DNA from: Bacteroidota bacterium
Lineage (GTDB): Bacteria > Bacteroidota > Bacteroidia > Chitinophagales > Chitinophagaceae
Assembly (NCBI GenBank): GCA_023386395.1
Contig: JAEWJV010000205.1
Coordinates: 1 to 5,545 of the forward strand
Length of the DNA: 5,545 bases
Reading direction: 5' to 3'
Part shown: one piece after another, positions 4,662-5,545 of the stretch
Layout of the letters: every line of letters begins with the position of its first letter
Position numbering within the stretch: the first letter of the stretch is position 1
Notes under the pieces: model-generated
Seen by the model: the letters and a program-made list of their open reading frames with translations, nothing else
Told to the model about the DNA's origin: nothing
The model's database searches: none
Made by a program: the position numbers and the translations under genes

Positions 4662-5510
4662 ATGAAACGTGAACAAATCTCTAAACTCTTCGAACAATTT
4701 GAACAGGCATGTTATCTGTATGAAAACATAGAATGTTGGAGTGCAAGAGAATTACAAACTGTATTTAATTATACCGATTGGAGAAATTTTCAAAAAGTAA
4801 TTGACAAAGCCAAAACTGCCTGTGAGCAAAGCGGTAACCTTATTTCTGACCATTTCGTTGAGATCAACAAATTGGTTGAAGTTGGCAGCGGTGCTCAAAG
4901 AGAAATTGATGATGTTGCACTCACAAGATATGCCTGTTATCTTATTGCGCAAAACGGCGACCCTTCAAAATCATCCGTTGCATTTGCGCAAACATATTTT
5001 GCGGTTCAAACAAGAAAGCAGGAAATAATTGAACAAAGATTATTAGATGTTGCAAGAGTTGCAGCAAGAGATAAGCTTTCCAAATCAGAAAAGAAACTTT
5101 CAGGAATTATTTATGAACGTGGAGTAGATGATAAAGGGTTTGCGATTATTCGTAGCAAAGGCGACCAGGCATTGTTTGGTGGTTTTAGCACAAATGACAT
5201 GAAGCATAAACTAATGATACCAGGCAACAGACCATTAGCTGATTTTCTTCCAACACTTGCTATTAAAGCAAAAGATTTTGCAACAGAACTTACAAGCCAT
5301 AATGTGGTAGAGAAAGATCTAAGAGGTGATGCATCTATATCAAAAGAGCATGTTGATAACAATACTGCAGTTCGCAATATGTTGCTGCAACGTGGTGTAC
5401 GCCCAGAAAATTTGCCACCTGCAGAAGATGTAAAAAAATTAGAGCGACGTTTGGAAAGTGAGGAGAAAAAAGTTGTGAAAACAGCAAAGAAAATTAATAA
5501 GAAAAAGTAA
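4662..5510 (+). CDS. dinD: DNA damage-inducible protein D (DinD)
   Basis: A complete 282-residue protein, close to the 274 residues of Escherichia coli DinD and matching it along the length. Shared landmarks are CWSARELQTVFNYTDWRNF (25-43), KTACEQSGNLISDHFVEI (51-68), LTRYACYLIAQNGDPSK (87-103), QTYFAVQTRKQE (110-121), LFGGF (171-175), and RPENLPPAEDVKKLERR (247-263) before a lysine-rich tail. The N-terminal part belongs to the BRO-N-like group common in phages and mobile DNA. E. coli DinD is LexA-controlled and interferes with RecA filaments and strand exchange; the same role here is inferred from homology. ATG 4662 gives the expected N-terminus. The gene has its own leader, since a terminator and a repeat separate it from the HEPN operon. 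The 35 bases after the stop hold nothing recognisable. Base composition (24 of 60 bases G or C at 5161-5220) lies between the SDR gene and the HEPN module. Confidence 0.92.
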   Translation: MKREQISKLFEQFEQACYLYENIECWSARELQTVFNYTDWRNFQKVIDKAKTACEQSGNLISDHFVEINKLVEVGSGAQREIDDVALTRYACYLIAQNGDPSKSSVAFAQTYFAVQTRKQEIIEQRLLDVARVAARDKLSKSEKKLSGIIYERGVDDKGFAIIRSKGDQALFGGFSTNDMKHKLMIPGNRPLADFLPTLAIKAKDFATELTSHNVVEKDLRGDASISKEHVDNNTAVRNMLLQRGVRPENLPPAEDVKKLERRLESEEKKVVKTAKKINKKK

Positions 5511-5545
5511 AATTGATAAGTTTAATTTAAATGATTGCTCAATAG

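Noticed and set aside
1..5545. CRISPR array, tRNA or rRNA genes
   Set aside because: No regularly spaced direct repeats, tRNA cloverleaf sequence or rRNA-like conserved segments were seen on either strand.

Overview
The window looks like a chromosomal segment of a Bacteroidota bacterium, most likely Chitinophagaceae or a close relative. I base this on the AraC-type regulator with its LLGLPKP N-terminus, the DUF2652 cyclase-like gene, A-rich leaders without a clear Shine-Dalgarno site, and TTTG-type promoter fragments. This placement is inference from family knowledge, not from a search.

Left part (1-2541, all minus strand): an N-terminal piece of an AraC-family regulator runs off the left edge. 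Upstream of it is a complete short-chain dehydrogenase/reductase (SDR), and a strong hairpin sits between the two. The SDR leader carries a perfect 8-bp dyad that could be an operator. Next is a DUF2652 gene (class III nucleotide-cyclase-like domain plus an apparent SRPBCC-like C-terminal domain). It is split by a single -1 frameshift near 2004-2006, and restoring one base gives a 364-residue protein.

Middle part (2542-4661): two inverted copies of a GC-rich dispersed repeat (2671-2732 and 4545-4608) bracket an AT-rich accessory block. Inside it are a composite hairpin region, a candidate regulatory direct repeat, and a tightly spaced plus-strand pair: a DUF5343 protein with a winged-helix-like N-terminus and a Swt1-type HEPN protein with an intact RNxxxH ribonuclease motif. 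A decayed YegP/DUF1508 remnant and a rho-independent terminator follow. I find no intact gene in the rest of the 2542-2967 and 4198-4661 gaps.

Right part (4662-5510, plus strand): a full-length dinD homologue (DNA-damage-inducible protein D).

The most interesting reading is that the DUF5343-HEPN pair is a small horizontally acquired module, possibly an RNase-based defence or abortive-infection system. It sits between host repeats, beside dinD and gene debris, which resembles a small accessory island. The family assignments are fairly firm; the defence role is inference.
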